Assembly: GCA_035578175.1 (NCBI GenBank)
Contig: JAQMRL010000003.1
Span: forward strand, 83,711,969 to 83,775,968
Length of the DNA stretch: 64,000 bases
Direction of reading: 5' to 3'
Source of the DNA: Catonia carolina
Lineage: Eukaryota; Arthropoda; Insecta; Hemiptera; Achilidae
The position numbers and the translations under genes are program-made. The notes under the pieces were generated by a model. The model made no database searches. It was not told where the DNA came from and saw nothing but the letters and a program-made list of their open reading frames with translations. Shown in pieces: positions 33,180 to 45,450 of this stretch. The first letter of the stretch is position 1. Every line of letters begins with the position of its first letter.

Positions 33180-34055
33180 GGGATCTGGAAACCTGTCCCG
33201 AACAAAGAAGTCTATAGAAATTCAGAACCTCTAGCAGATCTGATGAGGGAAAAGAGAATTTCTTTCTTTGGACATCTCTTAAGGAGTGACACTGCCAGAA
33301 TCTTCACACAGATCATCAAATATTTCCTAAGCAGAAAATTTCAGCCCCATTGAATCAAAGAAATTGAACAGGTTATGAATGAAATTCAAATCTTACTTGA
33401 GGACCTGAAAAGAAAACCCGGAAATTACCACAAACTGAACAACACAAGACTTGAAGAGAAGAGACCGACCAAACAACAGAAAATCGTGTATTTCAACGAA
33501 GAACGCCAGAAGAGATCAGAAAGATTGAAGGAATACTGGAAACAAATCAAGAAAAGAAAAAGCAGGAAAAGTACTTCAACACAACTAAATTTGTAATAAT
33601 TGTTATAGGCCTTAGATGATAGAGAAAGAATATTAGGTCTAGGCAGTGTATCTCTAAATTAATTATGCACTGTACTTAATTAATTAATTAATTTTTTTTT
33701 ATTAATCTAGATGTATATTATTAATGTTTTAATTTCATTTCTGTTTTTTCTTCGGCACCTGTAATGTCTGTTTTTGTTTAAAAAATATATGGTATCTTCA
33801 ACACAGCTTTCGCTAAGGAGGTAGGCCTACCTATCCATATTTTTAACTTAGTTTTGTTTGTTATTGTTTGTTCTCTGTTTTTGTGTTTTTCGTTGATTTG
33901 TTTTTTGTTTGTAAAAAGATAACAGAGGTTTTTTTCATAGAAAAGCTTTTAGTTTGAACTATTATTATTATTTTATAATTATTATTATTAGTATTATCTA
34001 AGCTTACTCTGTTTTGTTTATTAATAATATGGAATAATAAATAAATACATAAATG
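33180..34055 (+). pseudogene. non-LTR retrotransposon 3' end (subfamily C)
   Basis: The plus strand reads ADLMREKRISFFGHLLRSDT, ARIFTQIIKYFLSRKFQPH, a stop, then from the ATG at 33375 MNEIQILLEDLKRKPGNYHK and RQKRSERLKEYWKQIKKRKS to a stop at 33594-33596. It is the basic tail domain of an insect non-LTR polymerase (R..FFGHL.R....R...QI). The same protein segment is inverted at 45070-45450 and 58000-58560. The downstream 450 bp end in AATAAATAAATACATAAAT and may be its 3' UTR. Confidence 0.65.
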
Positions 34056-35065
34056 AAATATCCTACATTCGTTAAACAATACATTATCGTCTCTGGGATA
34101 GGATACAATATTATATATAATTATGGTTGTTTAAAGTCTTAACGACAATTTGGTTATAGACAACACTTTGGTTTACGACAATAATTTAATTATTATTTTC
34201 ATTTTAAGATGTATCTCAGTAGGGGATTACTTCATTCAAAGGTCAATACAGAATAACTTATCTAATAATATTCTAAATTAAAGTAAATAGCTTCTAAATT
34301 TACTGCCTAAATAAAACAAAATTATTTCAATTCAAAAAAGAAAAAAGAAAAATTGTTTTTGATACACCCTTTAGTTAAGTATATTGTATGATAATACATA
34401 AATAGCATAATACATAAATATTAGAAATATCAAAAGATGTTCTGTACGCACTTAGATTCAATGTATATAATATTCTACCCTTCTTTATTCATATTTTATT
34501 TTGTATCCCGAAACAACTGTACTGGATCATTAAGTACTAAAATTAATAATGTTGTTTGGGTAGTTAGTTTTCTAAGCGGTACTCGTAACAGTAATTATAT
34601 AAATCCACCTACATTAAATAAATATAAGATGTAACAACAAGGTAGGCATTTAGAATAATATTAAATGAAATAAAAATATGAAATTATCTGTACCTAAAGA
34701 CATATTTTGTACAAGTTATTATACTGACTAGTTTTAAATAAGTTGAATATAATCTTGGTAGTGGTAGTAAAGAAGTAATCTTAATGTAATTTTTTACATA
34801 TTTCATTTGAAACCTTTATTTATTTATTTCATTTATTACTCCTCCAAAAGAGTAAAGCCCATGCTTGGAGGAGGATTACTCTAATTAAAAAAAAATACTT
34901 AGCACAGAAATGAAACTACAATACAACAATAATAGCACTGATAAAAAAACAAAAAGAAAAACAGTTAATACCAATACTTCACTTATTACGTAAAAAAATG
35001 TCACACAAAAGAGAAAATGATTAAATAACATTAAAAAACATGTTAGTATAAAATAAAATGTATAA
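34056..35065. other. AT-rich spacer
   Basis: Nothing coding recognised. A short GC-richer phrase, CCCATGCTTGGAGGAGGATTAC (quoted in part: GCTTGGAGGAGG), near 34858-34880 looks like repeat debris. Confidence 0.4.
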
Positions 35066-35072
35066 ATAAAAT

Positions 35073-35625
35073 GTCGCACAATCGAAATGTCGACTGTGTG
35101 ACAGTGAAGAGGAGGAGTCCATTGCGCATATTTTTGAAATATGTCCCTATTTTGGCCTCAACAGAATAGAGACATCTGAGAAGATAGGTGTTGCACAGTG
35201 GATTCCAGAGAGAGTAGGGGCAGCGATGCTGCGGGATGAGGAGAGCTGCAAGTTGGTCGTTCAGTTTGCGGAGAGGGTGGTCGGGAAACTGCGGCGGGAG
35301 GGTACATATGGAGGTCAGCAAGATCGCCCTCTCCCATATTAAATCAATCCTGTCCCGATCTCAGTAGGTAAGGTAGACACATTAATTTCCTGAGCTGGTG
35401 ATGAAAGAGATGAGTGAAAGTGAATGAAAGTATGTAAATTTTTTTAACCCGACATTTCCCTTGTAGTATTATATAAACAGTTCCGAGGGAGGTGGAGGGT
35501 TGTTTGCTGATGTCGGATCAAGTGGCCAGGCGCAGGTTTTTGGTTGGTAAGGCGGTTGGGGCCTTCTTGGGGCTGAACGAGGGGGAGTTTTTCTCGCCGC
35601 CTCGGATAATAAAAAAAAGAAAAAA
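35073..35625 (+). pseudogene. non-LTR retrotransposon C-terminal zinc-knuckle domain and 3' UTR
   Basis: From 35073 an open frame without ATG runs to a stop at 35340-35342. It reads AQSKCRLCDSEEEESIAHIF, EICPYFGLNRIETSEKIGVA and on to LRREGTYGGQQDRPLPY. The C..C...H....C arrangement (CRLC...E..IAHI...CP) is the terminal zinc-binding motif that follows RNase H in jockey/R1-type elements. The GC-richer tail to about 35620 ends in AATAAAAAAAAGAAAAAAG, a decayed poly(A). The frame is uninterrupted, so this insertion is relatively young although 5' truncated. Its subfamily is not otherwise present here. Confidence 0.7.
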
Positions 35626-35999
35626 GTATAAAATAAAAAACTGACAGAATACAAATAAAAATTAAAACGTATGATAATAAAATTAAAATGTATAAATGAT
35701 CATACAAACATCAGCAAAGTTATGAAATAACATTAATAAAATATGACAAAAAAACCCCTACCAATTTACTTTACATTATTTTAGAGAAAAAAATGAGTAA
35801 AAAAAATTAACCTTAACTACCTCCCTTAAGTTTAACTATTTCTTCATACACACACAAATACAACACAGGCCTACATAATATTAGCGCAATATCAGAAACC
35901 AAAAAAACTCTATTATAAATATACATATATAACTATAACTACTACTAGTATATGACTAATATTTTAGAGAGCCAATAATTATGCATATAATTTAAAGTC
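35626..35999. other. AT-rich spacer
   Basis: Nothing recognised. Confidence 0.5.
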
Positions 36000-36092
36000 T
36001 TCTTCTTCCTCCTGTTTGGATCCAGCCTGTTTCAGCTTCTATCCACCTTCTTAGTGGTCTACCCAACGACCGTACTCCTTGCGGACGGTAAT
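36000..36092 (-). pseudogene. short RT C-terminal scrap
   Basis: The minus strand reads QGVRSLGRPLRRWIEAETGW. GRP.RRW is the usual motif near the end of several non-LTR polymerases. It is too short to classify. Confidence 0.4.
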
Positions 36093-36249
36093 TAATATAA
36101 TTAAAGTGAAATTCATATTATTTATTACCATTGAATTCCCTAAAATGTTCAAACATCAGAATTCATTAGTTTAACTTTATTTAAGTAGTAATGAAAATGT
36201 TATTTTTTACCTAATACATTCCAGTGTTCCTCAAGTGTCATATACAAAG

Positions 36250-36545
36250 TACAAAGTAATTCTTAAACCAGTTTGAACTTACAGATTAGAGCTGTGGGGT
36301 ACAGTTAATTCATCGAATATAAATGTACTGCAGCGCTTTCAATCAAAATACCAGAGAGCGATCTCTGCAGCCCCATGGTATAAAACCAATGAAATACTGT
36401 AGCTACAACGATTTAAAGCTACGCTTCGTAAGATACGAAATTAAACAACGTAGCGAGAAACATTTACAAGAATTAGAAGGGCATCAAAATCTTTTCACAG
36501 TCAACGCCTCCTCGACAACCGCAAAGATACTCACAGACTGAAAAT
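36250..36545 (+). pseudogene. jockey-like retrotransposon C-terminal fragment
   Basis: It reads VILKPV, stop, TYRLELWGTVNSSNINVLQR, FQSKYQRAISAAPWYKTNEI, then a shift and EKHLQELEGHQNLF to a stop at 36539-36541. The order LKP.WTYG..LWG...SN...LQRFQSK.LR.I..APWY..N is that of jockey polymerases. No A-rich tail is visible. Confidence 0.7.
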
Positions 36546-36599
36546 GTTTTAAAACATTTTACTTACCTTTACAATTTTTTTAATCATTTAACTCATTTA

Positions 36600-37130
36600 A
36601 TTTTACGTTCTCTTGCCTTTACGAATTTGTAGGAAGGAAGTATTGTTTTCATGTCGAATTTTTGAAATCGAAATTTCACCTGATATGCACGTTTTCAGAA
36701 CCCTGAGCCAAAAAAAAAAAATGTTTTTAACGATTGGTCTGTGCGTGAACAAAATATCAAGAACGAAACATCGCACAAAGTTGAAACTTGAAACTGAAGT
36801 TAGGTACTTTTAGAGAACCCGATACGAACATTTTCATCAAAATTGGTAAAATTGAAGTAGTATTACTAGTTTATTTAGGTAGCCTATGTGATTTTTCACT
36901 TTTTTACGATTTTCTCAAAAATAGCTCCTACGATTTTTTAAAAATCGCCTCGTTTACTAAATTTTTTATGCTCTACAAGTAAGGGTAGGCGCCATGGCTG
37001 CTGAAATTCTTGGGGAGGCTGTTCTCTCGTAGAAAAAAATTATTTTTTTGAAGATTGGTTTCTTGATATGCATTTTAGGGCAAAAGTGCATATAATCAAA
37101 GTTGTAGAATATTTAAAAATCTACTTTTTC
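36600..37130 (+). mobile_element. HINE-like element, 3'-truncated diverged copy
   Basis: It begins TTTTACGTTCTCTTGCC and keeps TAGGAAGGAAGTATTGTTTT, AACGATTGGTCTGTG and GGTAGGCGCCATGGCTGCTG. The internal GT tract is nearly absent and the last 400 bp are lost. Confidence 0.7.
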
Positions 37131-37565
37131 TTAAATCTTTTTTTTAAATTTTTTTCGTATTACGTTTTTTTTAATGCATAATCTGTTGTATAACAATAAA
37201 TGCAACTCATCAGTTAGAATTCACACACGAATAAATTACATCCCACTGGTGTAATTAACAAATTGTAACATTAAAACATAATACTGTTCTTAATTATTAT
37301 TTACAATAAAAATTCGATAAAAAGTGTTTTAAAAAAAAATAACCAACACCTCCTTTAAAACGAAAAAAAACAAAATGAGAAGTAATAAATAATAAGCACA
37401 TGATTCCAAAATATATGTTCACGGAACTTTACTGGAGATAATTAAAAATGTTCATCCAGTACAACATTCCGACAACATTCATTTTCAGTTACAGCATTCA
37501 CACTCAAACACGCCAGTCATCTACATAATATTAACATTATATTATTTACAATTTTAAAATCACAC
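37131..37565. other. AT-rich spacer
   Basis: Nothing recognised. Confidence 0.5.
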
Positions 37566-37569
37566 TATC

Positions 37570-37685
37570 AGAATCTCCCTGGGAGATCCAGTACTGTAGC
37601 ACGTTTTAGTCTATGAACATCACTGCTGTTGTCTAAGAGATTCAGTGCTAAGTAATTTTTAATAAGGTGTATTTATTTTGCAATC
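37570..37685 (-). pseudogene. jockey-like C-terminal scrap
   Basis: The minus strand reads LIKNYLALNLLDNSSDVHRL, KRATVLDLPG. It matches the LA.NLLDNS...RLKR....DL end of the J1 subfamily. Family F lies 100 bp downstream, much as at 15626 beside the other J1 copy. Confidence 0.55.
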
Positions 37686-37785
37686 ATTATTTTTTAATTT
37701 AAATACCAACGTTAAGGAAAAACTATGAAAGTATCAATAACAATGTTCTTTGAATTAAAATACGAAACACATTCACAAATATGAA

Positions 37786-37918
37786 AATATTGAGTTGGTT
37801 TCCCTGGTTATTGAACAAAATTTAACTTGATGTACAAATAAAACGTTCGTGTCACGTATTTGTGACGTTATCACTTCGTAAAATGTGTGTGTAACACGTG
37901 TGTGACGTTGGTAACGAA
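37786..37918 (+). repeat. dispersed family F, copy 2
   Basis: GAGTTGGTTTCCCTGGTTAT, TTGAACAAAATTTAACTTG and TATTTGTGACGTTATCACTT align with 15626-15745. TGTGACGT or GTGTGACGT occurs twice. Confidence 0.6.
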
Positions 37919-38905
37919 ATAGATAACTTAAGTATGTGTCTACAATAGGTGATGGTAAATGAGCGTTGCTAAATTTGTTAAAATTAATCGGAAATCAAAT
38001 CTGAATTCTTCTGCTTTGCAAGCAATTATTGTATCTAATTACTATCGAAGCACGTGCAATTTAAGTTGCATTTAAAAAAATACATAACAATTCTAATGGA
38101 ATTTTTGTTGTCTAATTTTATAATGAATAAATATATGACGATATTACCTACTTTGGTTTAATGTAATTGTATCTGAAAATAAATATTTTGTTATTCTAAC
38201 GGAATTTAGAAAATTACTTTTAATTGAAAAATGTAAAGGCCTAGGCTGATTATAATTAAATAGGTTTCTAAAGTGCAACGTAAAAAGGAAATAAATTAGA
38301 TCTTCTAGCTGTACAAGAGAGCGTAATGCCGCATATGTAAAATGTATTACTTACTGCTGTACCTACATATCCAATCTCGGCAATTTCCGGTTTTAGAATT
38401 TTATCTTTCCTTCTCCTCCGCCCTCCTCATCACCCCTCCTCCAACTGCCCTTCCCTCATAAAGACGCCCCATCCATCTATTCATTTTGTTTGGTATGACA
38501 ACAATTTAAATGGCATTTGCCCCACAAAACTACCGGTATAGGCTACATTTTACTTAATTTTTAAATAGGTTTCTTAGAAAGAAAGGTAAAGTGAGAACGA
38601 ATATGTTTTGTAAGTTAGAGAGAGAAAATAAATACTCATTGCCAAGTTAGGTGGTACACCATTACTTAGTTACAACCAAATATGGCTAAAAAAACATTTT
38701 AAATTTTATTTCATTTTTTATGGCATTAAGTTATTGCCTACTTTAACTTTAAATAACTTACTTTATAGTGGTTTACTATGTATGAACTTGAACTTAGACT
38801 GGCCAAGTTGCTTAAAATTTTTGTATGTATTAAAATTTCAATAATCGTGACAGAAGAAAATGAAAACAAAATTCACAAAAATTTTCCATTAATGGATATT
38901 GGTTA
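37919..38905. other. spacer with a polypyrimidine tract
   Basis: From about 38402 to 38470 the plus strand is C/T-rich (CTTTCCTTCTCCTCCGCCCT, CACCCCTCCTCCAACTGCCC), unusual C content for this window. No coding or repeat identity found. Confidence 0.5.
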
Positions 38906-38907
38906 TT

Positions 38908-39285
38908 GTTGTGTGGATCATCAGCCGAAAGGCTGATTTGAACCTCTAGAGGCTTTACTAAGTAAAATGAGAAGCGGGGTGGTTTACCTTGGCTTCCTCA
39001 CTAAGTTAAAAAGTACAGCTTTCCAGGTCCTATGAAAAGTATCCACTTTCCACCCTGCAAATGACACCTTCACTTCATTCACCACAGGCTGTATAATGAA
39101 ATTCATTTCTCTCAGAAGAGATAACTCTGACTAGAGTCTTTTACACCTCTACCTTTTTCTGTACTTAAATTCTTCACTCATATAATTGGCTGATCATGTG
39201 ATAAGAAACAGAGCTACTTTTTATAGCCTTGGAACTTACAGATCGATAACAATTCATTTAACACTCCACCTGCCTGTTATGGGCA
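38908..39285 (-). mobile_element. SINE-A copy, inverted
   Basis: From the 3' end (GATCATCAGCCGAAAGGCTG on the plus strand) to TGCCTGTTATGGGCA at the 5' end. Small deletions break the internal frame. Confidence 0.75.
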
Positions 39286-39774
39286 GATTAAAAAAAGGAA
39301 GCTACTTTTATTTATTTTGAAACTGCAACATTATAATCTGTTCTTAAATTCAGAACAATGAATAATTTTATGGTACGTATAGTGTTTACTGAAAGTTAAA
39401 ATCTCACATCAACATTCAAAAATACTTGATTTACAGATATTTCACTGTCCTCTTACAAATTTATATGTTAGGTCAAGTATGTCGTGTCACTTGAGTCTTC
39501 CAAAACCGATGTTATTGTTGCCTAAAATATTTGGAACCAAGTAGGCTAATTTGGCTCTCAAAGTTGCATATCATCAGCTTCATCATTAGCAAATATGATG
39601 GGATTTTGGAAAAGTAAGTATTAGTAGGCCTCAACGTTTTTTAAGCTACGCTGGCACTCTCCTAAAAACTACTAGGGCTAAATATAATATCTAATTTTAA
39701 CTTTTAAGTAGTAAATTAATCAATAAGCAATATTTTTGAGCGATTACATAAAATGAATTAGGCCTGACAGTTTT
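39286..39774. other. AT-rich spacer
   Basis: Nothing recognised. Confidence 0.45.
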
Positions 39775-39942
39775 ATGACCGTTGTACTAGTAAGTCTATC
39801 ATTCGTCCTGGCTTCTACGCCGGGGTCCCGGGTTTGATTCCCGGTCAGGTCTGGAATTTTTTCATCACTCATTTTCATATAACATCATTCTCCACCGTCT
39901 GCATTAGCAAAAATTGCAAAACAGTCAGACATAAAAAAAATC
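39775..39942 (+). mobile_element. tRNA-derived SINE
   Basis: GGCTTCTACGCCGGGGTCCC and GGGTTTGATTCCCGGTCAGG form the anticodon-like arm and box B arm. The body TCATATAACATCATTCTCC, CACCGTCTGCATTAGC ends CAGTCAGACATAAAAAAAA. It is the same family as the inverted copy at 60305-60475, with a damaged box A. Confidence 0.75.
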
Positions 39943-40346
39943 ATCCATCGTTCTTAACCCACTATTAAAGTCACCAAAATTTTATGTCATAAATCGTTTA
40001 AAACTTACATAGTTGGTGAAGATTACTACATATATATTTATATTTTAAGTAATCTGGTGAAATAACATAGGCTATTTATTTTGTGCGCTTCAAAAACTTT
40101 TTCGGATAAAATCCTAGGATGATATGGCCTAATTAAATTTTTTCGTAATTTGTCAGCAATTTTAATTTTAATAATTGGCAAAAGAAACGTGTTACTACAC
40201 CTTTTAAAGATACATATTCTGCAATTCTACGGTTTTCACAAAGTTTTAATGTATTCTTAAGTCATAGGATTAATAAGATTTATAGAAAAAAAATTATTTT
40301 GGTAACTTTAATGTTAGGTTAAACAAGATGATTTCTTTTTGTATTA
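39943..40346. other. spacer
   Basis: AT-rich; nothing recognised. Confidence 0.45.
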
Positions 40347-40549
40347 GACAGCCCGACCCTGTGGTGAATGAAGTAAAGGTGCCATTTTGCAAAATCGAAA
40401 GTAAAAATAGTTTTCAGAGAGCATTACTGATAAGCATACTTTTCCACTCAGCGAGGAAGACGATAGTTAAGCACCTCATTCCTCTTTTTACTTAGTTAAG
40501 CCTCTAGAGATTTAAACCAGCCTTTCGGTTCATGACATAAAGAACAACA
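40347..40549 (+). repeat. SINE-A 3' half
   Basis: It starts inside the family at CAGCCCGACCCTGTGGTGAA and continues to CATGACATAAAGAACAACA. The 5' half is absent. It lies 60 bp upstream of a full copy in the same orientation. Confidence 0.7.
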
Positions 40550-40608
40550 TTAATCAGATAATTTTGATCTATTTGTTTTTAGTCAAATACAGGCTATACA
40601 AAAAAATA

Positions 40609-41004
40609 TGCCCATAACAGGCAGGTGGAGTATTAAATTATTTGCACTCTACCTGCTAGTTCCAGGACTACAAAAAATAGTTCTGTTTCTTATCTTGTGG
40701 TCAGCCAGTTACGTGACTGAACTATTCTAGAACAGAAGAGGTAGAGGTGTAAAAGACACTAGTCAGAATTATCTCCTCTGAAAGAAATGAATTTCATTAT
40801 ACAGCCAGACCCTGTGGTGAATGAAGTGAAGATGTCATTTGCAGGGTGCAAAGTAGATGCTTTTTGGAGGGCCTGGCATGCTGATAAGCATAGGCTGCTT
40901 TTGTACTCAGTGATGAAGGCAATTATAAACCACTTCACTCCTTGTTTTACTTAGTAAAACCTCTAGAGGTTCAAACCAGCCTTTCGGCTGTTGCCCTAAA
41001 CAAC
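40609..41004 (+). mobile_element. SINE-A copy, full length
   Basis: It runs from TGCCCATAACAGGCAGGTGG to CTAAACAAC. Nearly matching A-rich flanks (ATACAAAAAAATA and ATAAAAAAATA) may be the target duplication. It is of the GTTCCAGG...CTACAAAAAATAG subfamily. The internal frame is broken. Confidence 0.75.
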
Positions 41005-42155
41005 ATAAAAAAATAAAACTTCTATGGGAATTGAGAATGAAGTTTTTTTTTAAATATGATGTCAAAGAAAGTAATTGAATCTAACTTAATACCGTGGTTT
41101 AATGTATTAAAACACTTTTTAATTTTGTATAGAATTATTTGATAGTGTTACGTAAATATAGCTATCCGTCTTAAAAATTACATCCGGTTGAAACAGGAGA
41201 TTATAAAATAAAAAAAAACTAAAGTAAACATAGTATGGAATTATGTATAGCGTACACAATATATAAATATCTTACAAAAAAAACTTTTAGATCTACTTAT
41301 CGTAAAAAAAATGAAAATGATGAGTACAATACATGCATAAGCTACCAATCTACCGGCAGTAAGCGTGAGCCATAGCTTGTGTAGCACAAAGAAAGTGTGG
41401 AAAACAATTTAATATTTCTCAGGATAATTTTCTTTTCACTTAACCTTCTAAAATTTACTTTAGAAACGGTTTCATCTTCGCATGAAATTACGATTATACA
41501 CACTAGACATCTCATTCACTTTTTGTAGGCCTACATAGAGAGAAAGACACATATGTATTAAGATAACATCTTTATGACGATTGACCTTATCCACAGTGTC
41601 TGACGCACAAAAAAACATCTCTTTTAAGTAAAATTAGTATAGTCTGTATTACAGATATATTATATTTATACTTAAATTGGCTTAATTTTAATCACTTCAA
41701 TTAAGCTGTCATGTTAAACCTTACTATTGGTATACTATTGCAGGGAAAGTATTGGAGACATTTATGATATCTTAATCGTTTGACATATTTTGTTATTTTT
41801 ATTTATCTTATATCATTTATTTTCATCATTGATGACAAGTAGTATTTTTATCTTTGATTTTGGGTACAGTGGCACAATTTTCTTCCATGACATTTAAATT
41901 TTTTTTATAATTTACAACAACCCTTTTTTAGTTTTTTTATGTTTGTGGTCAGTTTGATTTAAAAATTTTGAAATAAAAAACAAAAGTGAAGAAAATATCC
42001 AAAAAATATCAGAAAAATAATAAATAAGATAATAATAAAAAAAATAAATAAGAAAATATCAGGAAAAATATAGCTAGATGAGGGTGTAATTCTGGAGCAC
42101 GTAAGTCATTTTTTCGAATTTAATGTGTCATATGAGAGGAAAATACATCAATTTC
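41005..42155. other. AT-rich spacer
   Basis: Nothing recognised. Confidence 0.5.
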
Positions 42156-42553
42156 TGCCCATAACATACAGGTGGAATGTCAAATTATTGTCACTCAATC
42201 TGTTCGTTGCAGAGCTAAAATAAATAGTTCAGTTTCTTATCACATGGTCAGCCAACTAAATGACTGAATCATTTAAGAACAGAAAGAGGTAGAGGTGTAA
42301 AAGACATTAATCAGAGTTATCTCCTCTAAAAGTAATGAATTTCATTATAAAGCAAGAACCTGTGGTGAATGAAGTGAAGGTGTCATTTGCAGAGTGGAAG
42401 ATATGTGCTTTTCAGAGGGCCCGACATGCTGATAAGTGTACTTTTCCATTCATTGAGGAAGGCACGGTAAACCACCTCACGGTAAACCACCTCGTTTTAG
42501 TTAAAACCTCTACAGGTTCAAACCAGCCTTTCAGCTGATGACCTAAACAACAA
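42156..42553 (+). mobile_element. SINE-A copy with a short tandem duplication
   Basis: Full length, TGCCCATAACATACAGGTGG to CTAAACAACAACAC. GGTAAACCACCTCAC is repeated in tandem, which disrupts the internal frame starting at 42335 (MNFIIKQEPVVNEVKVSF). Confidence 0.75.
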
Positions 42554-43977
42554 CACAAATTAAAGCCTGTTCTTTTCTACGTTTAATGGTTTAACTTAAA
42601 TTATTTTATTTAGAAATTGGTCGAAGATACAGTAACTTACGCATAAAAACACCCAGTTTTCCCCCGGTTTTCTGTTAATGTTCTTTTTAAACATCTATTA
42701 CTCCGTCCAAGTTTTATATAAAAAAATCGGCGTTAAGTATGTTACTGATCCCCAGTTTTCTCTATAATATGCATATTTTGAAAGTGAAATATAATGTTTC
42801 GTTTTAATATACTGGCCATTTTTTAAAAAAGTGCTATTAACTCTTAGGCCTATAACACAACGAATTTCTTTCGTGGCGCACACTATGGACTCAAGCCAAG
42901 ATAGTAACACTCTTGTGGCATTGGATTTGGATGATATTCTGTTACTGTTAGTGGACACGTTTGGCGTCATAAGGAAAATTTATTAAATGCATATTTCTAT
43001 TTGTTATAATTTGACAAAGGTTCGATAATTTTCAAGTTTGTTCAACCGATGATCATGATTCTTCTTTCAACGACATTTCTATATCATACTTTCCGTCCTT
43101 CAAAAACCAGTCATTCATTAATTTTTATTTTCACCTAGATAAAAATTATAAAAGAAGATATTGAATTTGTAAAACGCTTGGTTAGTAAACTTAAAATTTA
43201 CTCCGATAACCTACTTTTTTAATAAACAATAAATGGGAAAAAACATTCATGGTTTTGTATGTAACATATAGGAATCTGTAGGCATACCTATCTTCGTATA
43301 TATTGCTGTTACAAATTACAGTCATTAAATATTACAAATAACACAATTATGAAAAAATTACTGTAATTAAATTACTTTTTAAAAAATGTGATGATGGCGA
43401 AGACACTGTAATTACATGGGGTACGTTACTAATTGAAATAACCACCTTACTTCTGATATTCTATTGTTAAATAGTATTTTAGTTCTCATAGAATAGTACC
43501 CTACAAAATTTAATTCATGTTTTATTTTTGAATTAAGTATAATTTAAAACCATTCTGGTAATTTTAGACATAATATTAATTAATCAAATTAACTTAAAAT
43601 TGTTTTTTCTTTTTAAGTTATGCACCTTAGTTATAAAGACCAGTGGTCTATGAATAACTTGAGTATGTATGAAATAATTAGTCTTAATAATCATACATGT
43701 GAATCTGTTAGATTCTTCCAATTTTTTTTTTAATAATAATACTGTTGAAGTAACTGCATAATAATTTCTTCCTTCACCATTTAGGCTACATTTAAAGGTT
43801 TTGTCTGTTGGAATGTAGGGTACTGGTTTAGTAAAACATAGTAGTATTATTCAATACAAAATAATTTTAAAATTAAGATTCAAAGAAACACATTTTTAAC
43901 AAATTCTTTACTGTTCCTGTTTCATATAACAATATATTGTTATTTGCATATTATAATGTTTAATAAATTCTTATATT
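42554..43977. other. spacer with an unassigned frame
   Basis: A 90-codon minus-strand frame (42698-42970) has a less biased composition than most here (LSWLESIVCATKEIRC, YAYYRENWGSVTYL) but matches no family I know. The rest is AT-rich and unremarkable. Confidence 0.35.
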
Positions 43978-44360
43978 TCCCATAACATACAGGTCGATTG
44001 TTAAATTATTTGCACTCAATTTGTTAGTTCCAGGGCTACAAAAAATAGTTCTGTTTCTTATTGCAAAGTCAGGTAATTAAATTAAAGAATTATTTAAGAA
44101 CAGAAGAGGTAGAGGTGTAAAATACACTAATAAGAGTTATCTTCTCTGAAAGTAACGAATTTTATTATACAACCAGTCCCTGTATTGAATGAAGTGAATA
44201 TGTCATTTGGAGAGTGGAAAGTATGTATTTTTAGTGGGCCCGGCAAGCTGATTAGCGGACTTTTCAACTCAGTGAGGAAGGCAAAATTGTAAACCACCTC
44301 ACTTCTCATTTTACTTAGTAAAAGTTTCAAACCAGTCTTTCGACTAATACCATAAACAAC
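43978..44360 (+). mobile_element. SINE-A copy, diverged
   Basis: It begins CCCATAACATACAGGTCG and ends CCATAAACAACAAA, with the CCTCTAGAGG hairpin deleted. It carries many substitutions, and the internal start codon has become ACG. Confidence 0.7.
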
Positions 44361-44449
44361 AAATTTCTTATTGAGTTTTATTTATTTTTTTTAGTTTATT
44401 TAGAAGTTGTATTGTATAGAAGTTGAGCAAGACTGTTGATCTAAGCACA

Positions 44450-44852
44450 TGGGATTGTTCTTCTTAGTAGAAGCCATCTTAAACAAAATCTCGAATATCG
44501 ATTTGATTTTTAGTATTCTCTCTTCGGTTTTTTATGAAGTCATTTCGTACGATGTGGAGTTTCATCATTTCAGCAGTATTGAACAAACTGCTGCGTTCAG
44601 AAAACTTGATAAATGCATGTTAAGGTATCAGCTTCTTGATTCCAAGTGATGTTTTTGACTCGTCTACATCATTTTCATCCGAGTCCGGCACAATATTTTT
44701 CCTCGTCCCTTCTGATCGCAAACAAACTTGAACAAGGCATGATTGATGTTTTATGTTTTGCGATCGATAAAAAATAGTACTTTTTTACTAAAGTCGTGAT
44801 GGATTATCCAGCATGCTGGACAATAAGATGTTGGATTAGCGAAAGTTTACTG
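44450..44852 (-). pseudogene. pogo/Tigger/jerky-type transposon remnant
   Basis: Minus strand: an end reading CAGTAAACTTTCGCTAATCC starts at 44852 beside a TA (44853-44854), as in Tigger insertions. About 200 bp later comes a broken frame HAFIKFSERSSLFNTAEMMK and RENTKNQIDIRDFV, stop. This resembles the end of CENP-B/Tigger transposases (A...L..AL...E.....LLL.KR.RD.A..KR....Q..I.DFF). TIR followed directly by the C terminus implies a large internal deletion. The other TIR is not found. Confidence 0.5.
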
Positions 44853-45069
44853 TACTTCCAAGAGACCCAAATCGTTCAGCGATGCAGAAGAAAATCATAC
44901 AAGTACTACGTAAATCCAAACTAGCTTAGCAATTATTTAGAAACAAAACTTTTTTGTTTTAGTTATAAATGAGTTTTGTCTTACAAAAAACCCTGTGAAG
45001 AAGTATTGTTGAGTTTTTAAAGCCACATAGGACTACATAAGTTCATCAAACTAAAAAAAACTCATTTCA

Positions 45070-45450
45070 ATTTTTCCAGTTCAATTTTTCAGTTTTTGGA
45101 GTCCTTTCCTGATGTTTCCCTCCTTGAACTTTCTCCAGTATTCCTTCAATCCATCCGATCTTCTCTGCCGTTCCTTGTCAGAATACACAACTTTCTACCG
45201 TTTCGTCGGTTTCTGCTGTTCAAGTCTTGTGGTCTTCAGCCTGTGGTAATTTCCGGATTTTGTTTTGAGGTCCTCAAGTGAGATTTGGAGTCCATTCATG
45301 TCCTCCTTAATTTCCCTGATCCAGTGGGGCTGAGTTTTTCTGTTTAGGAAAAAGTCGATGATTTGTTTTGAGATTCTGGAAGAGTCGGTCCTCAAGAGAT
45401 GACCAAAGAAGGAAATTCTCTTTTTCCTCATCTGGTCTGCTAGAGGTTCT
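45070..45450 (-). pseudogene. non-LTR retrotransposon C-terminal fragment (subfamily C)
   Basis: A 78-codon frame (45195-45431) reads MRKKRISFFGHLLRTDSSRI, WIREIKEDMNGLQISLEDLK, RLKTTRLEQQKPTKR. It continues after a stop as VVYSDKERQRRSDGLKEYWR and KFKEGNIRKGLQKLKN. It is collinear with 33180-33600 and slightly better preserved in its first part. Confidence 0.7.

Noticed and set aside
35043..35321. 92-codon minus-strand frame
   Set aside because: Shadow of the plus-strand retrotransposon frame with the CRLC...H...C motif.
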